Assembly (NCBI RefSeq): GCF_900094625.1
Contig: NZ_FMAJ01000001.1
Coordinates: 434,001-498,000 of the forward strand
From: Rhizobium aethiopicum
GTDB taxonomy: Bacteria > Pseudomonadota > Alphaproteobacteria > Rhizobiales > Rhizobiaceae
DNA length: 64,000 nucleotides
Direction: 5' to 3'
Below are positions 11,080 through 21,072 of this stretch, one piece after another (the first letter of the stretch is position 1; the number at the start of each line of letters is the position of its first letter). The notes under the pieces were generated by a model that was given only the letters and a program-made list of their open reading frames with translations, searched no databases and was not told where the DNA came from. The position numbers were made by a program, and so were the translations under genes.

Positions 11080-12225
11080 ATGCCGTGGCTGACCGCCGAG
11101 GAGGCGCTGCAGGCGCTGAAGACCAAGCCGCAGACGCTCTACGCCAATGTCAGCCGCGGGCGCATTCGCGCCAAGCCCGATCCCGCCGATCCCCGCCGCA
11201 GCCTCTATCAGGCTGCCGACGTGCAACGGCTTGCCGAACGCCATGCTGGCCGCCGCAAGTCCGAAAGCGTTGCCGCCGAGGCTATCCGCTGGGGCGATCC
11301 GGTTCTCTCATCGGCCATCTCCACCATCATCGATGGACGGCTTTTCTATCGCGGACGGGACGCGGCCGACTTTGCCGAGGCGGCGACGCTGGAGCAGACG
11401 GCAGCACTGCTCTGGAATGGTGCGGAAGTGCTGTCCTCCAAGACCGAGGCCGGGCGTGCCGCTCCGTCGCTTCAGGCTGCATTCGTGGCGCTTGCCGGGC
11501 GGGTGACATTGGATCTTCCGTCGCTCGGCCGCTCGCAGGCAGCCCTTCGCCACGAGGCGCAGAGTGTGCTCTCTACCGTCGCCGATGCGCTGGCGCCGGG
11601 GCCTTCGGATCAGGCGCTGCATCTCAGGCTGGCGACAAGCTGGCAGCGGCCGGATGCTGCCGATTGCCTGCGCCGCGCACTGGTGCTGCTTGCCGATCAC
11701 GAGCTCAACGCCTCGACCTTTGCGGCGCGGGTCACGGCATCGGCGGGTGCTGCACTGTCGGCCGCCGTGCTTTCCGGCCTGGCGACATTGACGGGGCCGC
11801 TGCATGGCGCTGCCTGGCAAGGCGTTGATGCTTTGATCGAGACCGTCTGCGCTGTCGGGGCCGAACAAGCGATTCGCCGCACGCTTGCCCAGGGCAACCG
11901 CCTGTCGGCCTTTGGCCACCCGCTTTATCCCGATGGCGATGTCAGGGCTCTCGCGCTGCTTTCGCATTTTCCCCTGCCGCCGCAGTTTTCGAACCTCCGT
12001 GACGCCGGCGAAGCGGTGGTCGGCGAGAAGGTCAATGTCGATTTCGCGCTTGCCGCGATGGCCGCCGCCTTCGATCTTCCGAGGGAGGCGCCGATTATCC
12101 TGTTTTCCCTTGCCCGTTCCGCCGGCTGGCTTGCGCATGCGATGGAGCAGATCGACAGCGGCGAATTGATTCGGCCGCGGGCACGTTATGCAGGTCCTGC
12201 GCCCGACATGAGGAGCAGCGCTTGA
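11080..12225 (+). CDS. Citrate synthase-like protein with N-terminal helix-turn-helix domain
   Basis: A 381-residue protein. Residues 1-60 (MPWLTAEEALQALKTK, RGRIRAKPDPADPRRSLY) look like a MerR/excisionase-type winged helix with a DNA-recognition segment and wing. Residues 70-381 are a citrate synthase fold with ADHELNASTFAARV, GPLHGAAWQG, FGHPLYPDGD and KVNVDFALAAMAAAF. The His, His and Asp positions appear kept, although the C-terminal half is divergent. The ATG at 11080 has GAGG at good spacing. It is divergent from the plain paralogue at 9910-10995. It could be an enzyme-sensor regulating that neighbour; this is inference. Confidence 0.8.
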   Translation: MPWLTAEEALQALKTKPQTLYANVSRGRIRAKPDPADPRRSLYQAADVQRLAERHAGRRKSESVAAEAIRWGDPVLSSAISTIIDGRLFYRGRDAADFAEAATLEQTAALLWNGAEVLSSKTEAGRAAPSLQAAFVALAGRVTLDLPSLGRSQAALRHEAQSVLSTVADALAPGPSDQALHLRLATSWQRPDAADCLRRALVLLADHELNASTFAARVTASAGAALSAAVLSGLATLTGPLHGAAWQGVDALIETVCAVGAEQAIRRTLAQGNRLSAFGHPLYPDGDVRALALLSHFPLPPQFSNLRDAGEAVVGEKVNVDFALAAMAAAFDLPREAPIILFSLARSAGWLAHAMEQIDSGELIRPRARYAGPAPDMRSSA

Positions 12226-12354
12226 GCGTTGCGCCGGTCTGCATTTTTTCGTCTAGGGAAATGTTCGAATTCGGCTATCATGCCTGACATGGAAGAAGAC
12301 GGTTGGCGGGGCGTTTTCGCAGAAGCAGTTCCCGCACGGTCACGGGGGCTTTCC

Positions 12355-12873
12355 ATGAATATGACGTTTCGCAACCTGTTTGCCGCCGCACTCGCTGCCG
12401 GCCTCATTCCGCATGACGCGGCGCTCGCGCAGTCTGCGGGCTGCGCGATCTCCCGCGATGCCGGCGCCCGCCAGGTGCTCAGTTGCCCCGGTGGCGTGAA
12501 GGTGACGGCCGAGGCCGGCGCGTCCTTCCGGTTGTCCGACCGCAACCGTGACGGCAGCCCCGATTCGGCATCGCTGCGGCGCAAGGCCATTCTCGTCGAT
12601 GTCGACGGCAGTCGGCATACGGGTGGTTTCCAGGTGGTGACACCGCAGGCGATCGCCGCCGTGCGTGGCACGCAATGGGCCGTCGACGTCGCAGCCGGCA
12701 GGACTTCGGTGCTCGTCGTCAGGGGCAGCGTGGCCGTCCGCCGGCCGGTCGGCGAGCCGGTGGTGCTGTCGCCGGGTGAGGGCGTCGACGTGACCGGCGG
12801 AACCGAACCTCTCCTGGTGCGCCGCTGGCCTGCGCCGCGCGTCGCCGCCCTTCTTGCCCGCCTCGGCCAATAA
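12355..12873 (+). CDS. Exported FecR-domain protein
   Basis: A 172-residue protein with a signal peptide (NLFAAALAAGLIPHDAALAQ) and a FecR-like domain: VLSCPGGVKVTAEAGASFRLSD, then TPQAIAAVRGTQWAVDVAAGRTSVLVVRGSVAVRR, then VLSPGEGVDV. It lacks the transmembrane and sigma-regulator domain of classical FecR, so it is probably a soluble periplasmic protein. It ends only 5 bases before the CHASE2-cyclase gene. This suggests translational coupling and a role as periplasmic partner of the sensor domain of that cyclase. A GGGGG ribosome binding site supports the ATG at 12355. Confidence 0.75.
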   Translation: MNMTFRNLFAAALAAGLIPHDAALAQSAGCAISRDAGARQVLSCPGGVKVTAEAGASFRLSDRNRDGSPDSASLRRKAILVDVDGSRHTGGFQVVTPQAIAAVRGTQWAVDVAAGRTSVLVVRGSVAVRRPVGEPVVLSPGEGVDVTGGTEPLLVRRWPAPRVAALLARLGQ

Positions 12874-12878
12874 GTGCC

Positions 12879-14735
12879 ATGAGCCATCGCCTGCTGACCG
12901 TGATCGCGCTGCTGCTCGCCGGTCTTTGGGGCGCTGGACTCGGCTATCTCAATCTCAATGGCGGGATAGGCCTTCTCGACCGGATGGAGGCGTCGCTCGC
13001 CGATATTCGCAGCATCGCCGTCGGGGCTAAGGCGCCGCCTCCCGTCGTCTCGATCGTCGCGATCGACGACCGTACGGCGGCGGCCCATGGCTATCCTCTT
13101 GATCGGGCCACACTGGCGCGGCTCGTCAACGCGATCAACGCCTTGAAGCCGAAGGCTCTGGCGCTCGACATCCTGCTCGTCGATCCGGGACCGGAGGAGG
13201 GCGATGCGGCGCTGACCGCAGCCCTTGCAGGGGGACCGAGCGTGATTGCAGCGGCGGCCACCTTTGTGCAGAGCCGGCAGCGGGTCACCGACTTGGCGGA
13301 CGATCCGCTTGCCGCCATCCCAGAGGCAGATCAGCTTCTCTTGCCGCTCCCGCGCTTTGCCGGTGCGGCGGCGGTCGGCGTCGTCAATGTCGCCACCGAC
13401 CAGACCGGCACGCCGCGTTTCATTCCGCTGATCTCGCGCGCCGCAGACCGGCTGGATCCGGCTTTTCCGCTGCGTGCCGCCTCGGTGGCGCTCGGTGTCG
13501 ATCCCAGTATCGAACGCGACGCCATCCTCCTCGGGGCGCTGCGCATTCCCACAGATATCGGCCAGCGCCTGCCGGTAACCTTCTATGGCCGGCACGGCAG
13601 CATCGCCACGTCAAGCGCCGCAGATGCGCTTGACGGCAGGCTGCCGGCCGAGGCGGTCACCGGGCGCATCGTCGTCATCGGCGCGACCGTCACGGGCGGC
13701 GGCGACGTCTTCCCGACGCCGTTCGATCCCGTCATGCCCGGCGTCGAGGTCATGTCGACGGCGATCACCCACCTCGTTACCGGCGACGGCATGGTAAGAG
13801 ACCGCAGGATCAGGCTGATCGATGCCGGTATCGCCTTCGCCCTGCCACTCGTGCTGGTTTCACTGATCGCCTGGCGGCGGAGTGCTGCGGGCTATCTCAT
13901 CATCGTGCTGATGCTGGTCGTCTGGGCAATGCTCAATCTGTCGGCCTTTGCCCATGGCTATTGGCTGAGCGCGGCGTTACCGATTGCCGCAGCGCTGCCG
14001 CCGGCGCTGGTCTTCGGCGCGGCCGAGCTCTGGCGCGACCGCGGCCGCGCCCGCCATTTCGCCGAGCAGAGCGCGCTGCTGCAGCGCATCGAGGCGCCGG
14101 GCTTCGGCGAATGGCTGGCGCGCCATCCGAATTTCCTTGCCGCGCCGGTGCGCCAGGACGCCGCCGTCATCTTCATCGATCTCTCGGGCTTCACAGGCCT
14201 CAGCGAAAACGTCGGACCGGTCAAGGTAAGCGAAGTGCTGAGCGGTTTCTTCGAAATCATCGACGAGGAGGCACGTGCCCATGGCGGCGCCATCACCAGC
14301 TTCATGGGCGATGGGGCGATGATCCTGTTCGGCCTGCCGGAACCGAGCGACGACGATGCCACCCGCGCCGTCGCCTGCGCGGTCAGACTGTGCGAGCGGA
14401 CGCGGGCCTGGCTTGACGTTCATGCCGGGTTTGCCGAGAAGAAGATCGGCTTCAAGGTTGGTGCACATTGCGGGCCTATCGTCGCCTCGCGGCTCGGCAC
14501 CGGCGACCGGCAGCAGATCACGGCGGCGGGCGATACGGTGAATGTCGGGAGCCGGTTGATGGAGATCGCTGCCCGCCACGGCGTCGAGCTGGCGCTCAGC
14601 GCCGAAATCGTCCGCGCCGCAGGCCCTGACAACGTGCTCCATACGTCAGGCCGCATCGAGGGTCCGTTGGAAACGGCGTTGCGCGGGCGGGCAAGCCATA
14701 TCGACGCCTGGCTGTGGCGCAGCGGCATGCTTTGA
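12879..14735 (+). CDS. CHASE2-domain class III adenylate/guanylate cyclase
   Basis: A 618-residue membrane-bound cyclase. A first transmembrane helix (about 5-25) is followed by an extracytoplasmic CHASE2 sensor domain (VVSIVAIDDRTAAAHGYPLDR onwards), then three clustered transmembrane helices (about 305-385). The C-terminal cyclase domain starts near residue 425. Metal-binding Asp residues are in IFIDLSGFT and FMGDGAMILFG, and the transition-state Asn and Arg are in GDTVNVGSRLMEIA, so activity is likely. It makes a cyclic nucleotide, probably cAMP, in response to an external signal. It is coupled to the FecR gene upstream. Confidence 0.9.
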   Translation: MSHRLLTVIALLLAGLWGAGLGYLNLNGGIGLLDRMEASLADIRSIAVGAKAPPPVVSIVAIDDRTAAAHGYPLDRATLARLVNAINALKPKALALDILLVDPGPEEGDAALTAALAGGPSVIAAAATFVQSRQRVTDLADDPLAAIPEADQLLLPLPRFAGAAAVGVVNVATDQTGTPRFIPLISRAADRLDPAFPLRAASVALGVDPSIERDAILLGALRIPTDIGQRLPVTFYGRHGSIATSSAADALDGRLPAEAVTGRIVVIGATVTGGGDVFPTPFDPVMPGVEVMSTAITHLVTGDGMVRDRRIRLIDAGIAFALPLVLVSLIAWRRSAAGYLIIVLMLVVWAMLNLSAFAHGYWLSAALPIAAALPPALVFGAAELWRDRGRARHFAEQSALLQRIEAPGFGEWLARHPNFLAAPVRQDAAVIFIDLSGFTGLSENVGPVKVSEVLSGFFEIIDEEARAHGGAITSFMGDGAMILFGLPEPSDDDATRAVACAVRLCERTRAWLDVHAGFAEKKIGFKVGAHCGPIVASRLGTGDRQQITAAGDTVNVGSRLMEIAARHGVELALSAEIVRAAGPDNVLHTSGRIEGPLETALRGRASHIDAWLWRSGML

Positions 14736-14832
14736 CAATCGCTGCGGGAGCGGCTAGGAACGGCGCAAATACCCCGCCGGCTGGCTCCGGCCATGGTGCA
14801 TTCGCGCCTGACAGCTCCGAAAGATCGAACTC

Positions 14833-16788
14833 ATGACAGAATTCAACGGCGTCGTTCCGGCGATCGCCAAGGCGTTGCAAAAGCGCGGTTATGCCGAACT
14901 CACCCCGGTGCAGCAGGCGATGCTCGATCCCAACCTCGCCTCTTCCGACGCTCTGGTTTCGGCCCAGACCGGCTCCGGCAAGACCGTGGCCTTTGGGCTT
15001 GCGCTGGCGCCGACGCTACTCGAGGGCAACGAGCGCTTCGGTGCTGCCGGCGCCCCGCTTGCGCTCGTCATCGCCCCGACGCGAGAGCTTGCCCTGCAGG
15101 TGAAGCGCGAGCTCGAATGGCTTTATGAGATGACCGGCGCGGTGATATCAAGCTGCGTCGGCGGCATGGACATCCGCAGCGAGCGCCGCTCGCTGGAACG
15201 CGGCGCCCATATCGTCGTGGGCACGCCGGGCCGCCTCTGCGATCATATCCGCCGCCACGCGCTCGACATGTCGGAGCTGAAGGCCGCCGTGCTCGACGAG
15301 GCCGACGAGATGCTCGATCTCGGCTTCCGCGAGGATCTGGAATTTATCCTCGACTCGGCGCCGGACGAACGTCGCACGCTGATGTTTTCGGCCACCGTGC
15401 CGGCTGCGATCGCCAAGCTTGCCAAGAGCTACCAGCGCAATGCCGTCCGCATCAGCACCGCGGCGGAGGAAAAGCAGCATGTCGATATCGAATATCGGGC
15501 CCTTGTCGTAGCCCCGAGCGATCGCGAGAACGCGATCATCAACGTGCTGCGCTATTATGAGGCGACCAACGCCATCGTCTTCTGTTCGACGCGCGCCGCC
15601 GTCAATCACCTGACCGCGCGCTTCAACAACCGCAATTTCGCCGTGGTGGCGCTGTCCGGCGAACTTACGCAGAACGAACGCAGCCATGCGCTGCAGGCTA
15701 TGCGTGACGGGCGCGCCCGCGTCTGCATCGCAACCGACGTCGCCGCCCGCGGCATCGACCTGCCGGGCCTCGATCTCGTCATCCACGCCGACCTGCCGAC
15801 CAATCCCGAAACCCTGCTGCACCGCAGCGGCCGCACCGGGCGGGCCGGACGCAAGGGCATCAGCGCGATGATCGTGCCGCTCAATGCCCGGCGCAAGGCC
15901 GAGCGCCTGCTCGAGAATGCCGGGATTTCGGCCGCCTGGGCGCGGCCGCCGTCAGCCGAGGAGGTGAGCGAGCGCGACGACGAGCGGCTGCTTGCCGATC
16001 CGATCTTTCACGATGCGCCGCAAGAGGAAGAACAGGGGCTGGTGCAGCAGCTTCTTTCCAGTCACGGCGCCGAAAAGCTCGCCGCTGCTTTCCTGCGTCT
16101 TTACCGCACTAACCATTCGGCGCCGGAAGACCTCATCGAGGTTACCGTTCAGGACGATCGCAGCCGCAAGCGCCGCGACAATGCCGCCCCCTTCGAGCCG
16201 GCGCAGAAGGGACCGCGCGAGGATTTCGGCCCGAGCGTCTGGTTTTCCGTCTCGGTCGGCCGCAAGCAGAATGCCGAGCCGCGCTGGCTGATCCCGATGC
16301 TCTGCCGCAACGGCAACGTGACGAAGCGCGAGATCGGCGCGATCAAGATGCAGCCCGATGAAACCTATGTCGAAATCGCCGCGGCAAGCGCGGAAAGCTT
16401 CCAGGAGGCCCTCGGCCCGAACAAGGCGCTCGAACGCGGAATCCGGGTCACCAGGCTTCCCGGCACGCCTGACTTCAGCCGCGCGCCAGCGCCGAAGCCC
16501 TATGCCGGCAAGGCGCCCCGTGACGAACGGCCGGGCGATGGGTTCCGCGACGAGCGGTCCAAGAAGAAGTTCGGCAAGGGTGCGGGCGGCGGTTATGCCG
16601 CAGCCGAGAACGGTGGCGGGGAAAGGCGGGATGCCAAGCCCTGGAGCAACAAGTCGGGCAAAACCGGCTACGATGGCGCAAAATCCGACAAGCCCAGATA
16701 TGACAAGCCGAAATTTGAAGGCGGCAAATATGAGGGCAAGGGCGGCGCTGGACCGAAAGGCAAATTCTCGAAGAAGAAGCCGGGCTGA
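14833..16788 (+). CDS. DEAD-box ATP-dependent RNA helicase (DbpA-like)
   Basis: A 651-residue helicase. Core motifs are present: Q-motif region LTPVQQAML, motif I SAQTGSGKT, Ia PTRELALQ, II DEAD within VLDEADEMLDLGF, III FSATV, V ATDVAARGIDLPG and VI HRSGRTGRAG. A DbpA-type RNA-binding domain is likely around 470-545 (FGPSVWFSVSVGRKQNAEPRWL). The last about 100 residues are a Gly/Lys/Asp-rich low-complexity tail (KSGKTGYDGAKSDKPRYDK), typical of RNA-contacting extensions. It probably acts in ribosome assembly or RNA turnover. Confidence 0.92.
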   Translation: MTEFNGVVPAIAKALQKRGYAELTPVQQAMLDPNLASSDALVSAQTGSGKTVAFGLALAPTLLEGNERFGAAGAPLALVIAPTRELALQVKRELEWLYEMTGAVISSCVGGMDIRSERRSLERGAHIVVGTPGRLCDHIRRHALDMSELKAAVLDEADEMLDLGFREDLEFILDSAPDERRTLMFSATVPAAIAKLAKSYQRNAVRISTAAEEKQHVDIEYRALVVAPSDRENAIINVLRYYEATNAIVFCSTRAAVNHLTARFNNRNFAVVALSGELTQNERSHALQAMRDGRARVCIATDVAARGIDLPGLDLVIHADLPTNPETLLHRSGRTGRAGRKGISAMIVPLNARRKAERLLENAGISAAWARPPSAEEVSERDDERLLADPIFHDAPQEEEQGLVQQLLSSHGAEKLAAAFLRLYRTNHSAPEDLIEVTVQDDRSRKRRDNAAPFEPAQKGPREDFGPSVWFSVSVGRKQNAEPRWLIPMLCRNGNVTKREIGAIKMQPDETYVEIAAASAESFQEALGPNKALERGIRVTRLPGTPDFSRAPAPKPYAGKAPRDERPGDGFRDERSKKKFGKGAGGGYAAAENGGGERRDAKPWSNKSGKTGYDGAKSDKPRYDKPKFEGGKYEGKGGAGPKGKFSKKKPG

Positions 16789-16829
16789 TTTCGATCGTGC
16801 GATTTCTTGACGGGCAGGATCAGACGACG

Positions 16830-17489
16830 ATGAAGCGCCCTGGCATAGCGCGTCCCGATCCCGGCGTCTTCATCAAGGCCAATCTGCCGATCTCACCGGT
16901 CCACTCCGTCCCAGAGATCCTGCTCCACACCGCAGGGCCTGCGAGCGGGCTCTGGCGGCTTGCCGGCCGTGGAGAATCCGATCCGCCGCCCTACTGGGCC
17001 TATCCCTGGGCCGGCGGCGTCGTGCTTGGCCGCTATCTGCTCGACCGGCCGGAAATGGTCGACGGCCGCCGCGTCCTCGATCTCGGCGCCGGCTCCGGGC
17101 TGGTCGCCATAGCGGCGTCGAAGGCCGGAGCACGCGCGGTCACGGCGGTCGATATCGATGCCAATGCCGTCGCCGCGATCGGTCTCAATGCGGCAATCAA
17201 CAGCGTAGACATCGAGGCCGTCGCCGCCGATGTCATCGATGGGCCGGCGCCGGAGGCGACTGATCTCGTTGTGGTCGGCGATCTTTTCTATGATCCCTCG
17301 CTTGCCTTGCGGGTAATCGCCTTCTTGCGGCGTTGTCGGGCAAGCGGCATCGAGGTGCTGATCGGCGATCCCGTGCGGGCCTATTTGCCGCATCGAGACC
17401 TCAGGCGAATTGCGACCACGGCGGTCGCGGATTTCGGCTCGGTTACCAGCGGTGATGTGGTGCAGGCGGGTATCTTTTCCCTCTCCTGA
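16830..17489 (+). CDS. Class I SAM-dependent methyltransferase
   Basis: A 219-residue protein. The SAM-binding motif I is VLDLGAGSGLVAIAASKAGA, followed by VTAVDIDANAVAAIGLNAA (motif II acidic loop) and DLVVVGDLFYDPSLA (post-II motif). The pattern PPYWAYPWAGGVVLGRYLL before motif I is characteristic of the nicotinamide N-methyltransferase-like/ETFB-lysine methyltransferase group, so a protein-lysine target is plausible. A GTG at 16797 would lengthen it by 11 residues. It is convergent with moeA. Confidence 0.85.
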   Translation: MKRPGIARPDPGVFIKANLPISPVHSVPEILLHTAGPASGLWRLAGRGESDPPPYWAYPWAGGVVLGRYLLDRPEMVDGRRVLDLGAGSGLVAIAASKAGARAVTAVDIDANAVAAIGLNAAINSVDIEAVAADVIDGPAPEATDLVVVGDLFYDPSLALRVIAFLRRCRASGIEVLIGDPVRAYLPHRDLRRIATTAVADFGSVTSGDVVQAGIFSLS

Positions 17490-17506
17490 TCGGGAGGGAG
17501 GCGGGA

Positions 17507-18730
17507 CTACACCAGAAGATCAGGCCGCAGCAGAATGACCGGGCAGGGTGCGCCGGCCGGCAGCTCCGGCGCAGCCGGCGGACGAATGATCAGGCAATCG
17601 GCTGCGGCGAAGATCTTCATCATCGAGGAATCCTGCTTGCCGAAAGGTTCTGCGCGCCAACCGCCTGCAGCGGATTTCGAAAGTTTTGCCCTGATATAGT
17701 CCTGTCGGTGGTCGTTGGCGCGCAGAGTAACAGCCGCCTCCGCCATTGCCTCGCGTTGGACCGGCGGCAGGGAAGCGAGCTTGCGGATCAACGGCTCCAG
17801 GAACAGCAGCGAACAAACGAGACTCGAGACCGGATTGCCGGGCAGGCCGAGCACATGCGTCTCGCCGAAGCTGCCGACCATCAGCGGCTTGCCGGGACGC
17901 ATGGCGATGCGCCAGAAATCGAGCTGCATGCCGGCCTCGATCAGCGTCGCCTGCACCAGATCATGATCGCCGACCGACGCGCCGCCGAGCGTGACGATGA
18001 CGTCGGCCTTGGCATCCCGGGCCTTGTCGACCGCCGCGGTGATTTTTGCCTTGTCGTCCGGCACGATGCCGAGATCGAGCACATCGGCGCCGGCTTTGCG
18101 AGCAAGGGCTGCGATACCGAAGGTATTGGAGGCGATGATCTGCGAAGGACCGGGCTTGCTTCCGGGCGGCTGCAACTCGTCGCCGGTTGCGAGGATGGCA
18201 ATCAGCGGGCGCTTGAGAACCTCGACATCGGGCCGGTTCATGCCGGCCGCTACCGTCAGCCGGGAGAAATCGAGCACGGTGCCGGCAGATAGCACCGTCT
18301 CGCCTTCGGCGAAATCCTGGCCGCGGGGACGTACATGCTGGCCCTGCCGTACCGGGAAGGTGGTCCTGATGCCGCCGTCGATCTTCTCCGCATCCTCCTG
18401 CAGCAGGACGCTGTCGGCGCCCGGCGGAACAGGCGCACCGGTAAAGATGCGGACGGTCTCTCCCTGGCCAACGGTTCCTTCGAAGCCGTGGCCGGCGGAC
18501 GACGTCCCGATGACCTTCAACACGGCGCCTGGCTCCGGCGCGTCGTCTCGGCGTAGCGCGTAGCCATCCATGGCCGAGGCATTGAAGGGCGGCTGGGTCA
18601 GGCGCGCCGTGAGATCAACCGCCAGGACTCGCCCTTCAGCCTCGGCAAGCGGCAACGTCTCCGACGCCACGATAGGCTTGGCGCGGGAGAGCAGGCGGTC
18701 CAAGGCGTCGGCGACGGGCAGAAGGTTCAT
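17507..18730 (-). CDS. moeA: Molybdopterin molybdenumtransferase
   Basis: The 407-residue MoeA enzyme inserts molybdate into adenylylated molybdopterin to form molybdenum cofactor. Typical segments are [15 protein letters not shown], the [17 protein letters not shown] region, [29 protein letters not shown] and [16 protein letters not shown] [17 protein letters not shown]. Its ATG overlaps the moaC stop in an ATGA arrangement, so the two are translationally coupled. It is the last gene of the leftward ppiD-trpD-trpC-moaC-moeA run. Confidence 0.95.
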   Translation of the reverse strand: MNLLPVADALDRLLSRAKPIVASETLPLAEAEGRVLAVDLTARLTQPPFNASAMDGYALRRDDAPEPGAVLKVIGTSSAGHGFEGTVGQGETVRIFTGAPVPPGADSVLLQEDAEKIDGGIRTTFPVRQGQHVRPRGQDFAEGETVLSAGTVLDFSRLTVAAGMNRPDVEVLKRPLIAILATGDELQPPGSKPGPSQIIASNTFGIAALARKAGADVLDLGIVPDDKAKITAAVDKARDAKADVIVTLGGASVGDHDLVQATLIEAGMQLDFWRIAMRPGKPLMVGSFGETHVLGLPGNPVSSLVCSLLFLEPLIRKLASLPPVQREAMAEAAVTLRANDHRQDYIRAKLSKSAAGGWRAEPFGKQDSSMMKIFAAADCLIIRPPAAPELPAGAPCPVILLRPDLLV

Positions 18731-19224
18731 CTTGCCTCCGGGTGACGGAAATCACCTGACTTGCCACCGGATTTTTCGAGCAGCCTGATGCCGCCGATCT
18801 CCATTGCCTTGTCGGCCGCCTTGGCCATGTCATAGATCGTCAGACAAGCGACCGAGACGGCGATCAGCGCCTCCATCTCCACACCGGTCTTGCCGGTAAG
18901 CTTGGCGGTGGCCGTGACGCGCAGGCCGGGCAGGGCGGCATCTTCCTCTATCTCGACCGTGACCTTGGTCAGCATCAGCGGATGGCAGAGCGGGATGAGA
19001 TCGGCGGTGCGTTTTGCCGCCATGATGCCAGCAAGGCGCGCCGTCCCGATGACGTCGCCCTTCTTGGCGTTGCCCTGACGGATCAGCGCAAGGGTTTCCG
19101 GCGCCATCTTCACCTCGCCCTCGGCGGTGGCGATGCGCACGGTCTCGGCCTTGTCGGAGACATCGACCATATGCGCCTCGCCGGAGGCATCGATATGGGT
19201 AAGTCCTGGCTTTCCGCCGCTCAT
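18727..19224 (-). CDS. moaC: Cyclic pyranopterin monophosphate synthase
   Basis: A 165-residue MoaC enzyme that converts the MoaA product to cyclic pyranopterin monophosphate early in molybdenum cofactor synthesis. Conserved stretches are [64 protein letters not shown] and [15 protein letters not shown]. The start at 19224 gives the usual family length. It begins within two bases of the trpC stop, so it is probably cotranscribed and coupled. Confidence 0.96.
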   Translation of the reverse strand: MSGGKPGLTHIDASGEAHMVDVSDKAETVRIATAEGEVKMAPETLALIRQGNAKKGDVIGTARLAGIMAAKRTADLIPLCHPLMLTKVTVEIEEDAALPGLRVTATAKLTGKTGVEMEALIAVSVACLTIYDMAKAADKAMEIGGIRLLEKSGGKSGDFRHPEAR

Positions 19225-19225
19225 A

Positions 19226-20038
19226 TCATTCGGCCGCGATGGCGGCTTCGCCAAAGAGCAGCGCGCGGGTGGCCGCCGCCACGTCGTCCTTGCGCATCAG
19301 GCTCTCGCCGACAAGGAAGGTATTGATGTCGACGGCCTGCAATCGCTGGCAGTCGGCATGGGTGAAGATGCCGCTTTCACCGATCAGCAGCCGATCCGCC
19401 GGAACCATGGAGGCAAGCGTTTCGCTGACCGTCAGGCTGACCTCGAAAGTGCGCAGATTGCGGTTGTTGATGCCAATCAGCGGCGAGGAGAGCTTCAGTG
19501 CGCGCTCCATTTCCGGCACGTCGTGCACCTCGACCAGCACGTCCATGCCGAGTGAAAAAGCTTCGTCCTGCAGACGCTCGGCAGCGTCATCGGTCAGCGA
19601 CGCCATGATGAGCAGAATGCAATCGGCACCCCAGGCGCGGGCTTCATGGACCTGATAGATCTCGAACATGAAATCCTTGCGCAGGGCAGGCAGCGTGCAG
19701 GCGGCACGGGCCGCCGTCAGGAATTCCGGTGCACCCTGAAAACTCGGCGTGTCGGTCAGCACGGAAAGGCATGCCGCGCCGCCCGCTTCATAGGCCTTTG
19801 CCAGCGCCGGCGGATCGAAATCCGGACGGATCAGCCCCTTCGACGGGCTTGCCTTCTTGATCTCGGCGATCAGCCCGAACTGGCCGGCCTCACGTTTGGC
19901 GGCAAGCGCCTTATGGAAGCCGCGCGGCGCCGACTGATCGGCCTGCATCGCCTTCAGGTCGGGAAGCGACACAGCTGCCTGGGCGGCGGCGATTTCCTTG
20001 CGCTTATAGAGTTCGATCTTCTTCAGGATGTCGGTCAT
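19226..20038 (-). CDS. trpC: Indole-3-glycerol phosphate synthase
   Basis: A 270-residue TIM-barrel enzyme of tryptophan synthesis that closes the indole ring of CdRP. Signature segments: [21 protein letters not shown] (substrate-binding Lys), [45 protein letters not shown] and [14 protein letters not shown], then [11 protein letters not shown]. It follows trpD with a 9-base gap and touches moaC. Confidence 0.97.
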   Translation of the reverse strand: MTDILKKIELYKRKEIAAAQAAVSLPDLKAMQADQSAPRGFHKALAAKREAGQFGLIAEIKKASPSKGLIRPDFDPPALAKAYEAGGAACLSVLTDTPSFQGAPEFLTAARAACTLPALRKDFMFEIYQVHEARAWGADCILLIMASLTDDAAERLQDEAFSLGMDVLVEVHDVPEMERALKLSSPLIGINNRNLRTFEVSLTVSETLASMVPADRLLIGESGIFTHADCQRLQAVDINTFLVGESLMRKDDVAAATRALLFGEAAIAAE

Positions 20039-20047
20039 CGGCCAATC

Positions 20048-21064
20048 CTAATCGATATCGTTGGAAACGGCGACGAGTTTGTCGAGGGCGAGCGCCGTGG
20101 CGCCGCTATCCAGCGAATGCGCAGCAAGCTCCATGCCGTCGCGAATCGTCTCGACCTTGCCCGCGATAACAAGCGAGGCGGCGGCATTGGCGAGCGAGAC
20201 ATCGCGATAAGCATTCCTTGCGCCGCCGAGGACCTCACGAAGCGCTGCGGCATTGGCGACACCATCACCGCCCTTGATGTCGGCGAGCACGCAGGGGCTG
20301 ACGGCGAAATCGGCGGGCGAGAGTTCGAAGGTGCGGATCTTGCCATCTTCGAGCGCCGCCACCTTGGTGATGCCAGTGGTGGTGATTTCGTCGAGGCCGT
20401 CGCCATGGACCACCCAGACACATTCGGAGCCGAGATCACGCATGACTTCGGCAAGCGGCACCAGCCACTGCGGCGAGAAGACGCCGAGCAGCTGGCGGCG
20501 GACGCCGGCCGGGTTCGAAAGCGGCCCCAAAAGATTGAAGATGGTGCGCGTGCCGAGCTCGACCCGGGAGGGGCCGACATGGCGCATGGCGGAATGATGA
20601 AGCTGCGCGAACATGAAGCCGACGCCGGCTTCAGTGATGCAGCGCTCGATGATCTCGGGACCGACATCGATATTGACGCCGAGTGCGGCCAGATTGTCCG
20701 CCGCCCCCGATTTCGAACTCAGCGCCCGATTGCCGTGCTTGGCAACGGGCACGCCGGCCCCGGCGACGATCAGCGCCGCCAGCGTCGAAATGTTGTAGGT
20801 ACCGCTGGCATCGCCGCCGGTGCCGACGATGTCGATCGCATTGGCCGGCGCCTCGACGGTCAGCATTTTCGATCGCATGGTGGTGACGGCGCCGACGATT
20901 TCGTCGACGGTTTCGCCACGCACGCGCAGCGCCATCAGAAAGCCACCGATCTGCGAGGGCGTCGCTTGGCCCGACATCAGGATGTCGAAGGCGTCGCGAG
21001 CCTCGTCACGCGTCAGCGGCTCGCGGCTTGCGGCCTTGGCCAGGAACGGCTTCAGATCGGTCAT
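20048..21064 (-). CDS. trpD: Anthranilate phosphoribosyltransferase
   Basis: A 338-residue enzyme adding phosphoribose from PRPP to anthranilate. The PRPP-binding loop [17 protein letters not shown], the [21 protein letters not shown] segment and [17 protein letters not shown] match the family. The trpE/trpG partner is not in the window. It is cotranscribed with trpC, and ppiD lies 8 bases upstream. Confidence 0.97.
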   Translation of the reverse strand: MTDLKPFLAKAASREPLTRDEARDAFDILMSGQATPSQIGGFLMALRVRGETVDEIVGAVTTMRSKMLTVEAPANAIDIVGTGGDASGTYNISTLAALIVAGAGVPVAKHGNRALSSKSGAADNLAALGVNIDVGPEIIERCITEAGVGFMFAQLHHSAMRHVGPSRVELGTRTIFNLLGPLSNPAGVRRQLLGVFSPQWLVPLAEVMRDLGSECVWVVHGDGLDEITTTGITKVAALEDGKIRTFELSPADFAVSPCVLADIKGGDGVANAAALREVLGGARNAYRDVSLANAAASLVIAGKVETIRDGMELAAHSLDSGATALALDKLVAVSNDID

Positions 21065-21072
21065 AAAACCTC

